A stretch of DNA of 34,323 nucleotides. Origin: Bacteroidales bacterium GP2 (GTDB taxonomy: Bacteria; Bacteroidota; Bacteroidia; Bacteroidales; Muribaculaceae). Shown here in pieces: positions 17,042 to 25,351 of the stretch. Both the position numbers and the translations under genes were made by a program. The stretch lies in the NCBI GenBank assembly GCA_001701115.1, contig DAAJ01000106.1, positions 298 through 34,620 on the forward strand. The letters are read 5' to 3'. Positions within the stretch are counted from its first letter, which is position 1, and every line of letters begins with the position of its first letter. The notes beneath the pieces are model-generated. The model was not told where the DNA came from and ran no database searches. It was given only the letters and a program-made list of their open reading frames with translations.

Positions 17042-18895
17042 ATGTTAGAAGATACTAATGTTAAGACACTGGAGAAAGTTGTTGTGCGTTTCTCCGGTGA
17101 CTCCGGTGACGGTATGCAGCTTGCCGGAAACATTTTCACTAATGTTTCGGCAGGTATTGGCAATCAGGTGTCAACTTTCCCCGACTATCCGGCAGAAATA
17201 CGTGCCCCGCAGGGAAGTCTCGGTGGAGTGAGTGGATTCCAGGTAAGTGTAGGTACAAAGGTTCACACCCCCGGTGACCATTGCGATGTGCTCGTTGCTA
17301 TGAATCCTGCTGCGCTCAAGCAGAATTTCCATCATGTTAAGCCCGGTGGTGTAATCATCGTTGACATCGATTCTTTTAAGGAAGCTGACTTGCGCAAGGC
17401 TCTTTATGCAACAAACGAGCCTTTCAAGGAACTCGGGATAAAAGCGCAGATTGTCGAGGTGCCTATAACTTCACTTACAAAGGAGGCACTTGCAGATAGC
17501 GGTCTTGATAATAAGAGCATACTGAAATGCAGAAATATTTTTGCGCTCGGTCTTGTATGCTGGCTCTTTGACCGTCCCCTTGAAAGCGCGCTCCATTTCC
17601 TACGGAAGAAATTTGCCAAAAAACCTGCAATCTTTGAGGCTAATGCCAAGGTTATCAATGCAGGATATAATTATGGAAGCAATATCCATGCAACAGTATC
17701 GACATACCGTATTGAAAGCGAACCTGCAAAACCGGGTGTATATACTGATATCAACGGCAATACTGCAACAGCATGGGGTCTTATCATGGCATCTGAAAAG
17801 AGTGGTCGTCCGCTTTTCCTTGGCAGTTATCCTATTACTCCTGCCACAGATATCCTCCAGGAACTTGCCAAGCGTAAAGATCTTGGTGTGAAAGCGCTCC
17901 AGATGGAGGATGAAATTGCCGGTGTATGCTCTGCAATAGGTGCTTCTTTTGCTGGAAACCTTGCAGTGACATCAACATCAGGTCCTGGTCTGGCTCTTAA
18001 GAGTGAGGGTATCGGTCTTGCTGTAATAGCAGAACTTCCCTTGGTTGTCATTGATGTTCAGCGTGGCGGTCCTTCTACCGGTCTCCCCACCAAGACAGAG
18101 CAAACAGACCTTATGCAGGCTCTTTACGGACGTAATGGAGAGAGCCCGGTGGCTGTAGTAGCTCCTGCTACTCCTACAGACTGCTTTACGATGGCATTTG
18201 AGGCATCAAGGATTGCAATCGAGCACATGACTCCGGTCATTCTCCTGACAGATGCATTTATCGGCAATGGTTCATCTGCATGGCGTATTCCTGATTCCGA
18301 TGAATATCCCGAAATCAAGCCTCCTTACATTTCAGCAGAGAAAGCAGCCGAAATTTCATGGCGTCCTTATAACCGTGATGAAAAGACAAAGGTGCGCTAT
18401 TGGGCAATTCCCGGAACAGAAGGTTTGACTCATCGCCTTGGCGGTCTTGAAAAGGACTACGAAACAGGCGCAATCTCCACAGATCCGGTAAACCATGAGC
18501 GTATGGTGTACACCCGCCGTGAGAAGATAGCACGCATTGCCGATGATATTCCACAGCTTGAGGTCCTCGGTGATGAGGATGCAGAAGTGCTTCTCCTTGG
18601 ATGGGGCGGAACATACGGTCACCTTCGCACCGCAGCACAGGATTTGTGCAAGATGGGTCGTAAGGTTGCATTTACCCATTTCCGCTACATCAATCCTCTG
18701 CCGTCAAATACCGGTGATGTGCTCCGGAAGTACAGGAAAGTAATTGTTGCCGAGCTTAATACCGGTCAGTTTGCAGATTATCTCCAGGCAAAGTATCCTG
18801 AGGTTAATATCGAGCGTATAAACAAGGTGCAGGGTCAGCCGTTCCTTGTTGAGGAAGTAATTGAAGGTGTTACACGAATAATGGATGAAAAATAA
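17042..18895 (+). CDS. korA: 2-oxoglutarate:ferredoxin oxidoreductase, fused gamma-alpha subunit
   Basis: A 617-residue subunit of 2-oxoacid:ferredoxin oxidoreductase. The N-terminal ~195 residues are the gamma domain (FSGDSGDGMQLAG near residues 18-30). From about residue 215 comes the alpha domain, with GSYPITPATDIL (261-272), TSTSGPGLALKSEGIG and the RGGPSTGLPTKTEQTDL segment found in KorA proteins. Together with KorB it interconverts succinyl-CoA plus CO2 and 2-oxoglutarate using ferredoxin. The fusion order and length fit the Bacteroidetes form. The stop overlaps the korB start by one base (TAATG). Other 2-oxoacids cannot be excluded from sequence, but 2-oxoglutarate is the usual annotation for this pair. 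Confidence 0.9.
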   Translation: MLEDTNVKTLEKVVVRFSGDSGDGMQLAGNIFTNVSAGIGNQVSTFPDYPAEIRAPQGSLGGVSGFQVSVGTKVHTPGDHCDVLVAMNPAALKQNFHHVKPGGVIIVDIDSFKEADLRKALYATNEPFKELGIKAQIVEVPITSLTKEALADSGLDNKSILKCRNIFALGLVCWLFDRPLESALHFLRKKFAKKPAIFEANAKVINAGYNYGSNIHATVSTYRIESEPAKPGVYTDINGNTATAWGLIMASEKSGRPLFLGSYPITPATDILQELAKRKDLGVKALQMEDEIAGVCSAIGASFAGNLAVTSTSGPGLALKSEGIGLAVIAELPLVVIDVQRGGPSTGLPTKTEQTDLMQALYGRNGESPVAVVAPATPTDCFTMAFEASRIAIEHMTPVILLTDAFIGNGSSAWRIPDSDEYPEIKPPYISAEKAAEISWRPYNRDEKTKVRYWAIPGTEGLTHRLGGLEKDYETGAISTDPVNHERMVYTRREKIARIADDIPQLEVLGDEDAEVLLLGWGGTYGHLRTAAQDLCKMGRKVAFTHFRYINPLPSNTGDVLRKYRKVIVAELNTGQFADYLQAKYPEVNIERINKVQGQPFLVEEVIEGVTRIMDEK

Positions 18896-19908
18896 TGGAA
18901 AACAACGTATATACCCCCGCAAACTATAAAAGTGACCAGCCGGTGCGCTGGTGTCCCGGCTGCGGTGACCATGCAATTCTCAATTCGCTCCACAAGGCTA
19001 TGGCTGCGGTGGGAGTGCCTCCTCACAAAACCGCTGTGATTTCAGGTATCGGTTGCTCATCGCGTCTGCCTTACTACATGAATACCTACGGTTTTCACAC
19101 AATCCACGGTCGTGCGGCAGCTATCGCTACAGGTTTCAAGGTGGCAAATCCTGAAATGACTGTGTGGCAGATTTCCGGAGACGGTGACGGCCTCGCTATC
19201 GGTGGCAATCATTTCATCCATGCTGTAAGAAGAAACATAGACATAAATATGTTGCTCTTCAACAATAAAATTTATGGATTGACCAAAGGACAGTATTCTC
19301 CTACAAGCGCACGTGGATTCGTTTCCAAATCATCTCCTTACGGCACTGTTGAGGATCCGTTCATTCCGGCTGAACTTGTGTTTGGCGCACGCGGTAATTT
19401 CTTTGCCCGCAGCATTGACGTTGAGCTCCAGATTTCACAGGAAGTCCTCACAGCTGCAGCAAAGCATAAAGGCACCTCTGTTGTTGAAATTCTCCAGAAC
19501 TGCGTGATATACAACAATGGTATCCATAACTTCATTACCGACCGCGAGCACCGCGCTGAACGTACAATCCATCTGGTTGACGGGCAGAAAATGCTGTTCG
19601 GCAAAGATAATGAACGCGGACTTGTTCAGGACGGATTCCTCCTTAAAGCCGTAGAGATTGGCAAGGATGGTTATACTATTGATGATGTGCTTGTTCATGA
19701 CGCTCACTGCAAGAGCAATTTCCTGCATCAGCAGCTTGCCATGATGGATGGAACAGATTTGCCTCTTGCCATAGGAATCATTCGCGATGTTGAGGGTCTT
19801 ACCTACAATGATGAGCTGGAGCAGCAGGTCGCTTCCGTCAAGTCAGCCAAAGGTTTTGATTCGCTCCGCAGCATGATTCTCGCTGGAGAAACATGGGAGG
19901 TGAAATGA
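18895..19908 (+). CDS. korB: 2-oxoglutarate:ferredoxin oxidoreductase, beta subunit
   Basis: A 337-residue thiamine-diphosphate-binding partner of KorA. RWCPGCGDHAILN (C20, C23) starts the conserved region and GIGCSSR supplies C54; these Cys are expected ligands for the single [4Fe-4S] cluster. The ThDP/Mg motif is GDGDGLAIGGNHF from residue 95 through the NNKIYGLTKGQ segment (about 123-133). No extra ferredoxin domain is attached, so external ferredoxin is the acceptor. The one-base overlap with korA implies coupled synthesis at equal ratio. An OmpA-like lipoprotein gene follows after 69 bases with no terminator that I can see. Confidence 0.92.
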   Translation: MENNVYTPANYKSDQPVRWCPGCGDHAILNSLHKAMAAVGVPPHKTAVISGIGCSSRLPYYMNTYGFHTIHGRAAAIATGFKVANPEMTVWQISGDGDGLAIGGNHFIHAVRRNIDINMLLFNNKIYGLTKGQYSPTSARGFVSKSSPYGTVEDPFIPAELVFGARGNFFARSIDVELQISQEVLTAAAKHKGTSVVEILQNCVIYNNGIHNFITDREHRAERTIHLVDGQKMLFGKDNERGLVQDGFLLKAVEIGKDGYTIDDVLVHDAHCKSNFLHQQLAMMDGTDLPLAIGIIRDVEGLTYNDELEQQVASVKSAKGFDSLRSMILAGETWEVK

Positions 19909-19977
19909 CCGAGCCAACTATCAACCATTAAACGAAAGTGTTTTAACTGTAAACCTAAACCGTAACATTATAAAATT

Positions 19978-20844
19978 ATGAGAATAAGGTCAGTTATTCC
20001 CGCTGTGTTTGCAGTAGCGCTTATTGCTACCGGCTGTACAAGCAACAAGAAGTTTACTGAACTTCAGGGCAAATATGATGCACTTGCAAAGGAGTACCAT
20101 AATTCCCAGGTTGAGCTTGCTAAATCACAGGAGCGCGCAAATAGCCTTGACGCTCTCCTTGCTGAAGCACGTAAGAATAATGAGCAGCTTAAACGTAACT
20201 ACGAATCTATCCAGGGTTCGCTGAATCAGAGTTTGCTCCAGAACCAACAGGGAAGCATCAATATTTCTAAGCTTGTTGACGAAATCAATGCCTCAAACCA
20301 GTATATCAAGCAACTTGTACAGGCAAAGAGCAAGAGCGATTCACTCAATATGGTTCTTACAAACAACCTTACCCGCTCACTCACACGCGACGAGTTGAAG
20401 GAGGTTGATGTGAAGGTGCTTAAAGGCGTAGTGTACATTTCACTTGCTGACAATATGCTTTTCAAGTCAGGAAGCTATGAAGTTAATTCCCGGGCAATGG
20501 AAACCCTCAGCAAAATAGCCAAGATTATTAAAGACTACGGCGATTATGATGTGCTTGTTGAAGGAAATACAGACGATGTGCCTATCAGCCGCACTAATAT
20601 CCGAAACAACTGGGATTTGAGCGCACTCAGGGCATCTTCAATTGTCCAGGTGCTCCAGAAAGACTTTGGAGTAAACCCCCAGAGGCTTTCGGCTGCCGGA
20701 CGTGGAGAGTTTAACCCGATTTCTGATAATTCTTCTGAACTCGGACGTCAGCGCAACAGGCGCACTGAGATTATCATCACCCCGAAACTTGACCAGTTCC
20801 TTGAACTGATTGACAAAGCCCCGGAAACTAAAGAACAGCATTAA
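19978..20844 (+). CDS. OmpA-domain lipoprotein with N-terminal coiled coil
   Basis: A 288-residue envelope protein. Residues 1-20 form a lipoprotein signal (VALIATGC, lipidated C20). Residues of about 25-100 are rich in heptad-like Leu/Ala/Lys/Glu and likely form a coiled coil; the C-terminal half (about 145-275) is an OmpA/MotB peptidoglycan-binding domain with FKSGSYEVN, EGNTDDVPI, NWDLSALRASSIV and the closing RQRNRRTEII. The Asp and Arg that bind diaminopimelate in this family appear to be present. It should link outer membrane and cell wall. It lies downstream of korB without clear functional connection and is followed by a strong terminator. Confidence 0.88.
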   Translation: MRIRSVIPAVFAVALIATGCTSNKKFTELQGKYDALAKEYHNSQVELAKSQERANSLDALLAEARKNNEQLKRNYESIQGSLNQSLLQNQQGSINISKLVDEINASNQYIKQLVQAKSKSDSLNMVLTNNLTRSLTRDELKEVDVKVLKGVVYISLADNMLFKSGSYEVNSRAMETLSKIAKIIKDYGDYDVLVEGNTDDVPISRTNIRNNWDLSALRASSIVQVLQKDFGVNPQRLSAAGRGEFNPISDNSSELGRQRNRRTEIIITPKLDQFLELIDKAPETKEQH

Positions 20845-20865
20845 CCGCTGTAAAGTATGATACAT

Positions 20866-20917
20866 CCGGCTCCGGTAATCCGTAAAAACATGGATTTCGG
20901 AGCCGGAGATGTTTTTG
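20866..20917 (+). terminator. Rho-independent terminator after the OmpA-like gene
   Basis: CCGGCTCCG (20866-20874) pairs with CGGAGCC-GG (20898-20906) and AATCC (20877-20881) with GGATT (20892-20896), giving a long stem around a 10-base A-rich loop. TTTTT follows at 20912-20916. Confidence 0.85.
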
Positions 20918-20931
20918 TGAAAATAAAATAT

Positions 20932-20939
20932 TACCTTTG
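20932..20939 (+). promoter_or_regulatory. -7 element upstream of yqeY-serS
   Basis: TACCTTTG matches TAnnTTTG and lies 24 bases before the ATG at 20964. No TTTG is found at the standard -33 distance; the nearest is the T-run of the preceding terminator. Confidence 0.5.
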
Positions 20940-20963
20940 CGGTATAGAAAAGATACTTTAAAG

Positions 20964-21413
20964 ATGGATTTATTTGAAAAAATCAGTGCCGACATCAAAT
21001 CGGCAATGCTCGCTAAGGACAAGGTGCGCCTTGAAACCTTGAGAGGAATTAAAAAAGAATTCCTTGAAGCGAAAACAGCTAAGGGAGCGGATGGCGAACT
21101 GTCTGACGAGACAGCTGTGAAGATAATGAGCAAAATGGTGAAGCAGCGCCGTGAAACAGCTGAGATATACAATTCGCAGCATCGTCCTGAGCTTGCAGAG
21201 AACGAACTTGCCGAAGCTGCCGTGATTGAGGAATATCTTCCCAAACAGCTTTCTGAGGCAGAACTTGAAGAGGTGCTAAAAGGCATCATAGCCCAGACAG
21301 GTGCAACATCTGCAAAAGAGATGGGCAAGGTAATGGGTGTTGCTTCCAAGGCTCTTGCAGGTAAAGCAGATGGAAGAGCCATTTCAGCAAAAGTAAAGGA
21401 ATTACTCTCATAA
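20964..21413 (+). CDS. YqeY/GatB-like domain protein
   Basis: A 149-residue protein of the GatB/YqeY family, the usual length for stand-alone members. It has the N-terminal helical region with LRGIKKEFLEAKT, the KMVKQRRETAEIY helix, the EEYLPKQLSEAEL motif and a C-terminal small helical domain (TSAKEMGKVMGVASKALAGKADG) related to the tail of aspartyl/glutamyl-tRNA amidotransferase GatB. I start at ATG 20964 (MDLFEKISADI); nine extra in-frame codons upstream overlap the -7 element. Its biochemical role is unclear; a tRNA-linked role is inferred from the GatB tail. serS follows after 13 bases, consistent with a translation-related unit. Confidence 0.88.
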   Translation: MDLFEKISADIKSAMLAKDKVRLETLRGIKKEFLEAKTAKGADGELSDETAVKIMSKMVKQRRETAEIYNSQHRPELAENELAEAAVIEEYLPKQLSEAELEEVLKGIIAQTGATSAKEMGKVMGVASKALAGKADGRAISAKVKELLS

Positions 21414-21426
21414 TCCATACAGAGAT

Positions 21427-22698
21427 ATGCTTACATTACAGCAGATAAAAGAGAATCCCCAAAGAGTTATTGAGCGTCTTGCCGTCAAAGGTTTTGATGG
21501 GGGAGAGGCAATAAACACCATAATAACCCTGGACGACAGCAGGCGTTCACTACAGCTTTCAAACGACACTAAGGCTGCTGAGCTCAACAAGATGGCGGCA
21601 AAAATAGGTGGTCTTATGAAAGAGGGGAAGAAAGAAGAAGCTGAACAGGTTAAAGTTGAGGTTGCTGCGCTGAAACAGTTGCAGAAGGAAACCGCAGAGA
21701 AACTTGCTGCAGCGGAAGACGAAATCCGAAATATCCTCCTGACCATACCTAACCTTCCTTGTGATGCAGTGCCTGAAGGGAAGACCGCAGCAGACAATGT
21801 TGTGGAAAAAACTGGAGGCGTGATGCCGGATCTTGGCGAAGATGCTCTTCCTCACTGGGAACTTGCAAAGAAATACAATCTTATTGATTTTGACCTCGGT
21901 GTAAAGATTACCGGAGCCGGTTTCCCGGTATATATCGGCAAAGGTGCACGCTTGCAGCGCGCATTGATACAGTTCTTCCTTGATGAGGCAGGCAAAGCAG
22001 GCTACACTGAAATCCAGCCTCCATACGTTGTGAATGAGGCATCAGGCTATGGAACAGGTCAGCTCCCTGATAAAGAGGGGCAGATGTACTATGTAAACGA
22101 AGATAACCTGTATCTTATTCCGACAGCAGAAGTACCTGTCACCAACCTGTACCGTGACGTTATTCTTACAGATGACAAACTTCCGGTTAAAAATTGTGCT
22201 TACAGCGCATGCTTCCGTAGGGAAGCGGGAAGCTATGGCAAAGATGTGCGCGGGCTTAACAGGCTCCATCAGTTTGACAAAGTTGAGATTGTGCGTATAG
22301 AAAAACCGGAAAATTCTTATGCTGCGCTTGAGGAGATGAAAGATCATGTCCAGGGTCTTTTGGAGAAACTCGGTTTGCCGTGGCATATCCTTCGCCTCTG
22401 CGGAGGTGACATGAGCTTTACCTCAGCTATTACTTTTGACTTTGAGGTTTTCTCAGCTGCCCAGAAACGTTGGCTTGAGGTTAGCTCGGTATCAAACTTT
22501 GAAACCTATCAGGCGAACCGTTTGAAATGCCGTTATCGCGACGCCGACAAAAAGACCCGCCTCTGCCATACCCTTAATGGTTCTGCTCTTGCCCTCCCGA
22601 GAATTATGGCGGCTCTTCTTGAAAACAACCAGACTCCAAATGGTATCGTTGTGCCGGAATGCCTGCGTAAATATACCGGTTTTGATATTATAGACTAA
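21427..22698 (+). CDS. serS: Seryl-tRNA synthetase
   Basis: A 423-residue class II enzyme charging tRNA-Ser (and tRNA-Sec where present). The N-terminal ~100 residues form the long antiparallel coiled coil that grips the tRNA-Ser variable arm (Lys/Glu-rich, EGKKEEAEQVKVEV). The catalytic core includes LIPTAEVPVTNLY, motif 2 around CFRREAGSYGKDVRGLNRLH, and motif 3 LNGSALALPRIMAALLENNQ. Length and order are standard. It lies 13 bases after the YqeY-like gene and 8 bases before an RNA methyltransferase gene, making a three-gene translation/RNA unit. Confidence 0.97.
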   Translation: MLTLQQIKENPQRVIERLAVKGFDGGEAINTIITLDDSRRSLQLSNDTKAAELNKMAAKIGGLMKEGKKEEAEQVKVEVAALKQLQKETAEKLAAAEDEIRNILLTIPNLPCDAVPEGKTAADNVVEKTGGVMPDLGEDALPHWELAKKYNLIDFDLGVKITGAGFPVYIGKGARLQRALIQFFLDEAGKAGYTEIQPPYVVNEASGYGTGQLPDKEGQMYYVNEDNLYLIPTAEVPVTNLYRDVILTDDKLPVKNCAYSACFRREAGSYGKDVRGLNRLHQFDKVEIVRIEKPENSYAALEEMKDHVQGLLEKLGLPWHILRLCGGDMSFTSAITFDFEVFSAAQKRWLEVSSVSNFETYQANRLKCRYRDADKKTRLCHTLNGSALALPRIMAALLENNQTPNGIVVPECLRKYTGFDIID

Positions 22699-22706
22699 AA
22701 GTCGTA

Positions 22707-23255
22707 ATGGATAAAAAGACTATATGGGACCTCGACCGTGACCCGGTCGAGGTTTTTCGCTCAAAGCCCAAAATACCTCTTACAATTGTGCTTGACAATG
22801 TAAGGTCGCTTAATAACATAGGTTCAGTATTCCGTACATCCGATGCTTTCCTTGTAGAGCGTATAATGCTTTGCGGCATTACCGCTTGTCCTCCTTCTCC
22901 CGAGATACATAAAACCGCTCTTGGTGCTGAGGATTCCGTGAATTGGGAGTACTTTGATACCACGGACGCTTGCATCAATGCCTTACATGGTGAGGGCTAT
23001 ACTGTTTGCGCACTTGAGCAAGTGAAAGGCAGTGTGCCATTGCAGGAATTCAAGGCAGTAAAAGGAAGGAAATATGCTCTTATTGCAGGGCACGAGGTTC
23101 ATGGTGTTAGCCAGAATGCAGTGGACAGTGCAGATGTGTGCATTGAGATTCCGCAATATGGCACAAAGCATTCCCTCAATGTCTCTGTATCAGTAGCATT
23201 GGGTATATGGCATTTCTTTAATGCACTTTATTTGGCAGAGGGCTCAAGTAATTGA
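22707..23255 (+). CDS. SpoU/TrmH-family RNA 2'-O-methyltransferase
   Basis: A 182-residue SPOUT enzyme using S-adenosylmethionine to methylate ribose in tRNA or rRNA. All three motifs are visible: motif 1 NVRSLNNIGSVFRT (31-44), motif 2 LIAGHEVHGVS (125-135) and motif 3 at 147-169, including HSLNVSVSVALG, which forms the trefoil-knot SAM site. There is no N-terminal L30e-like substrate-binding domain, so it resembles short members such as TrmL or TrmH rather than RlmB. The exact target is not deducible. Its last 28 bases overlap the 3' end of ribF on the other strand. Confidence 0.87.
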   Translation: MDKKTIWDLDRDPVEVFRSKPKIPLTIVLDNVRSLNNIGSVFRTSDAFLVERIMLCGITACPPSPEIHKTALGAEDSVNWEYFDTTDACINALHGEGYTVCALEQVKGSVPLQEFKAVKGRKYALIAGHEVHGVSQNAVDSADVCIEIPQYGTKHSLNVSVSVALGIWHFFNALYLAEGSSN

Positions 23256-24157
23256 TTAAGAATCTTATCCGCAGATTCTGCGTCATGTGCAAGTTGTGAA
23301 CGCAATTCATCTAACCCATTGAATTTTTGTTCATCGCGTATTCGGTCAATAAACTCAATGTTAATGTCTTGGTTGTAGAGATTTCCTGTAAAGCCAAGGA
23401 TATGTACTTCAAGAGTTAATTGCGGATTGTCCGATTCGTCAACAGTGGGTCGGAATCCAATATTCAATATCCCTTTATATCTTTTTGCATCAGGCAATTG
23501 CGTGATTACGGCATAAACTCCCGGTTTAGGGACAAGTTGCTTATGTTCATTAGGGGAGAGGTTTGCCGTTGGGAAGCCGATTTTACGTCCTAATTGTTTA
23601 CCCGGTACTACGGTGCCGGAAATAGAGTACCTGCGTCCAAGCAATTTGTTCGCAGCGTGAATGTTTCCATCTGCCAATGATTTTCGAATCCTTGAGGAGC
23701 TGATAGGAGTGCCGTCGCATATAAATTGTTGTGCCTGTATGACTTTGATTCCAACAGTTTCCCCAATTTCCTGATATGCTTCGATTCCTTCCGGACGGTC
23801 ATGCCCGAACCGGGTGTCATATCCTAACAACAATGTTCCTACCCCATATTTATCCCGGAGCAATTCCATAAAGTCGGCAGCACTCATGTTGCGTAAAGTT
23901 TCATTAAACTCCATGAGCGCAATCCTTTTTATTCCTTCCTTATCCATAAGCTGCGCTTTTTCATGTGACGGCGTCAGTAATGGCGGGACCTTTTCAGGAC
24001 GGATGGTTTCGAGCGGGTGGGAGGAGAAAGTTACCGCAAGTGGTGAAAGTTTTTCTTTTTCAGCGATTGTTTTCAATGCTTCAAGGAGATAGATGTGCCC
24101 CAGATGCACCCCGTCAAAGGTGCCTACTACAGCTATGCTATCTCTTGTATTGTCCAT
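23228..24157 (-). CDS. ribF: Bifunctional riboflavin kinase/FAD synthetase
   Basis: A 309-residue enzyme converting riboflavin to FMN and FMN to FAD. The N-terminal nucleotidyltransferase domain has VGTFDGVHLGHIYLL (11-25) and ISSSRIRKSL (about 152-161); the C-terminal flavokinase domain has SGTVVPGKQLGRKIG followed by FPTANL and PGVYAV. Length is typical. It starts one base after the stop of the HAD phosphatase gene, so the two form a minus-strand operon. Its 3' end overlaps the convergent methyltransferase gene by 28 bases and I see no terminator there. Confidence 0.95.
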   Translation of the reverse strand: MDNTRDSIAVVGTFDGVHLGHIYLLEALKTIAEKEKLSPLAVTFSSHPLETIRPEKVPPLLTPSHEKAQLMDKEGIKRIALMEFNETLRNMSAADFMELLRDKYGVGTLLLGYDTRFGHDRPEGIEAYQEIGETVGIKVIQAQQFICDGTPISSSRIRKSLADGNIHAANKLLGRRYSISGTVVPGKQLGRKIGFPTANLSPNEHKQLVPKPGVYAVITQLPDAKRYKGILNIGFRPTVDESDNPQLTLEVHILGFTGNLYNQDINIEFIDRIRDEQKFNGLDELRSQLAHDAESADKILNQLLEPSAK

Positions 24158-24158
24158 G

Positions 24159-24776
24159 TCAGAGTCCTTTGTCTTTTAGTAGCGTAGTAAATTCAGTGCC
24201 GGGTGCAACATGGATGGTATGGAACCCCAGAGCTGACGCTGCTTCTGTGTTAGCTTTTGAGTCATCGAGAAAAACGGTTTCTTCCGGTTTTATATTTAGT
24301 TTCTGGCAGGCAATTTCAAATATTCGAGCATCAGGTTTCATCACTTTTTCTTCAAATGATGTTATTGCCCCATCGGTATAAGCGTCAAGATTTTCTCCTT
24401 GTTTGCGGAATTCTTCTGCAATGCGGTTATCCCACATAATGGGATTGGTGTTGCTTAATATGTAAACTTTGTATTTTTCCCTTAACTCTTTGAGTGCGTT
24501 CAACCTGGATTCCGGAATACCTATCAGAAAGTCGCTGAATGCGGCATCCATCTGTTCATCGGTAATGGTATCAGGTAAATAAGGACGAAGGGCATTGTGG
24601 AATTCCTCAGCTGAAATTTTTCCGCTTTCAAGTTCTCCGAATGGTCCTGTCTGTGAATATTCGCCTAAAAAGATATCCGGGTCATCCATGCCAAGCTGCT
24701 TGAATGCCTTGACGCAATGGTTGCGGTCAATGTCCATTATCACACCGCCTAAGTCAAAGAGTAAGTTTTTAATCAT
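24159..24776 (-). CDS. HAD-family phosphatase (YihX-like)
   Basis: A 205-residue HAD hydrolase. The nucleophile is D8 in LLFDLGGVIMDID, the DLGGV form used by YihX and related subfamily IA enzymes; motif II is ILSNTNP, motif III lysine lies in VMKPDARIF and motif IV is VFLDDSKANTEAA. I start at CAT 24774-24776 (MIKNLLFDLGG); an upstream extension to 24851 would run through the promoter region and into the divergent regulator's promoter. Substrates may be sugar phosphates, as for YihX. Its tight coupling to ribF (one-base gap) makes a flavin-pathway phosphate ester an alternative; that is inference. Confidence 0.85.
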   Translation of the reverse strand: MIKNLLFDLGGVIMDIDRNHCVKAFKQLGMDDPDIFLGEYSQTGPFGELESGKISAEEFHNALRPYLPDTITDEQMDAAFSDFLIGIPESRLNALKELREKYKVYILSNTNPIMWDNRIAEEFRKQGENLDAYTDGAITSFEEKVMKPDARIFEIACQKLNIKPEETVFLDDSKANTEAASALGFHTIHVAPGTEFTTLLKDKGL

Positions 24777-24797
24777 ATATAAGCCATTTTTCAGCCG

Positions 24798-24805
24798 CAA
24801 ATATA
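24798..24805 (-). promoter_or_regulatory. -7 element for the HAD-ribF operon
   Basis: Read on the minus strand this is TATATTTG, matching TAnnTTTG, 21 bases before the HAD start codon. No well-spaced -33 TTTG is seen. Confidence 0.45.
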
Positions 24806-24813
24806 GCAAAATG

Positions 24814-24844
24814 TTTGCAAAGTCGCGTATAATAGTTAATTTTG
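24814..24844 (+). promoter_or_regulatory. Bacteroidetes-type promoter for the Lrp-like regulator
   Basis: TTTG (24814-24817) and TAATTTTG (24837-24844) are separated by 19 bases, an excellent -33/-7 match, 22 bases before the ATG at 24867. The divergent HAD -7 element lies within 20 bases, so the regulator could control both directions; that is inference. Confidence 0.75.
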
Positions 24845-24866
24845 TCAGCAAACCAACCTGAATGCA

Positions 24867-25331
24867 ATGGAAAAGATTGATAACCTCGACAGAAAGATAC
24901 TTGAAATAGTAATGTCCAATGCCCGTATCCCATCAAAGGATGTGGCGGTAGAATGTGGCGTAAGCCGTGCCGCCATCCATCAGCGTATCCAAAGGATGAT
25001 TGATTTGGGTGTTATAACTGGCTCCGGTTATCATGTGAACCCAAAGGCATTGGGTTTCCGTACTTGCACATATATAGGGGTCAACCTTGAAAGTGGTTCA
25101 ATGTACCGGAAGGTAGTGCCTGAACTTGAAAAGATTCCTGAAGTGGTAGAGTGTCATTTTACGACTGGACCATACACTATGCTCATAAAATTGTATGCCC
25201 GTGACAATGAGCATCTGATGGAGCTGCTAAACGGCAAAATCCAAACTATTCCCGGCGTTAAAGGCACGGAAACCCTCATCTCACTGGATCATAGCATTGT
25301 GCGTGAAATGCCAGTGCATTACAAGCTTTAG
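24867..25331 (+). CDS. Lrp/AsnC-family transcriptional regulator
   Basis: A 154-residue regulator. Residues of about 4-60 form the AsnC-type winged helix-turn-helix (NLDRKILEIVMSNARIPSKD, then VSRAAIHQRIQRM and GVITGSGYHVNP). Residues 65-150 form the RAM/ligand-binding domain with PEVVECHFTTGPYTML and the GVKGTETLISL strand. Such proteins assemble as octamers or higher and sense amino acids or related ligands. It is transcribed away from the HAD-ribF operon; the intergenic region is only 90 bases, making autoregulation and control of the divergent operon plausible. Ligand and targets are not deducible. Confidence 0.93.
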   Translation: MEKIDNLDRKILEIVMSNARIPSKDVAVECGVSRAAIHQRIQRMIDLGVITGSGYHVNPKALGFRTCTYIGVNLESGSMYRKVVPELEKIPEVVECHFTTGPYTMLIKLYARDNEHLMELLNGKIQTIPGVKGTETLISLDHSIVREMPVHYKL

Positions 25332-25350
25332 CGGGGAATTTAATTTCCCG
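25332..25350. terminator. Bidirectional terminator between converging genes
   Basis: CGGGGAAT and ATTTCCCG pair as an 8-bp stem (one G-T) with a 3-base loop exactly between the Lrp-like stop (25331) and the minus-strand manC stop (25352). TTTAAA follows on the plus strand and A/T-poor sequence on the other side, so it is better as a plus-strand terminator than a minus-strand one. Confidence 0.55.
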
Positions 25351-25351
25351 T

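Noticed and set aside
20828..21418. A 196-codon minus-strand open frame across the yqeY region
   Set aside because: It is Ser/Ala-rich, antisense to the YqeY-like gene, and runs through the terminator and promoter between genes.
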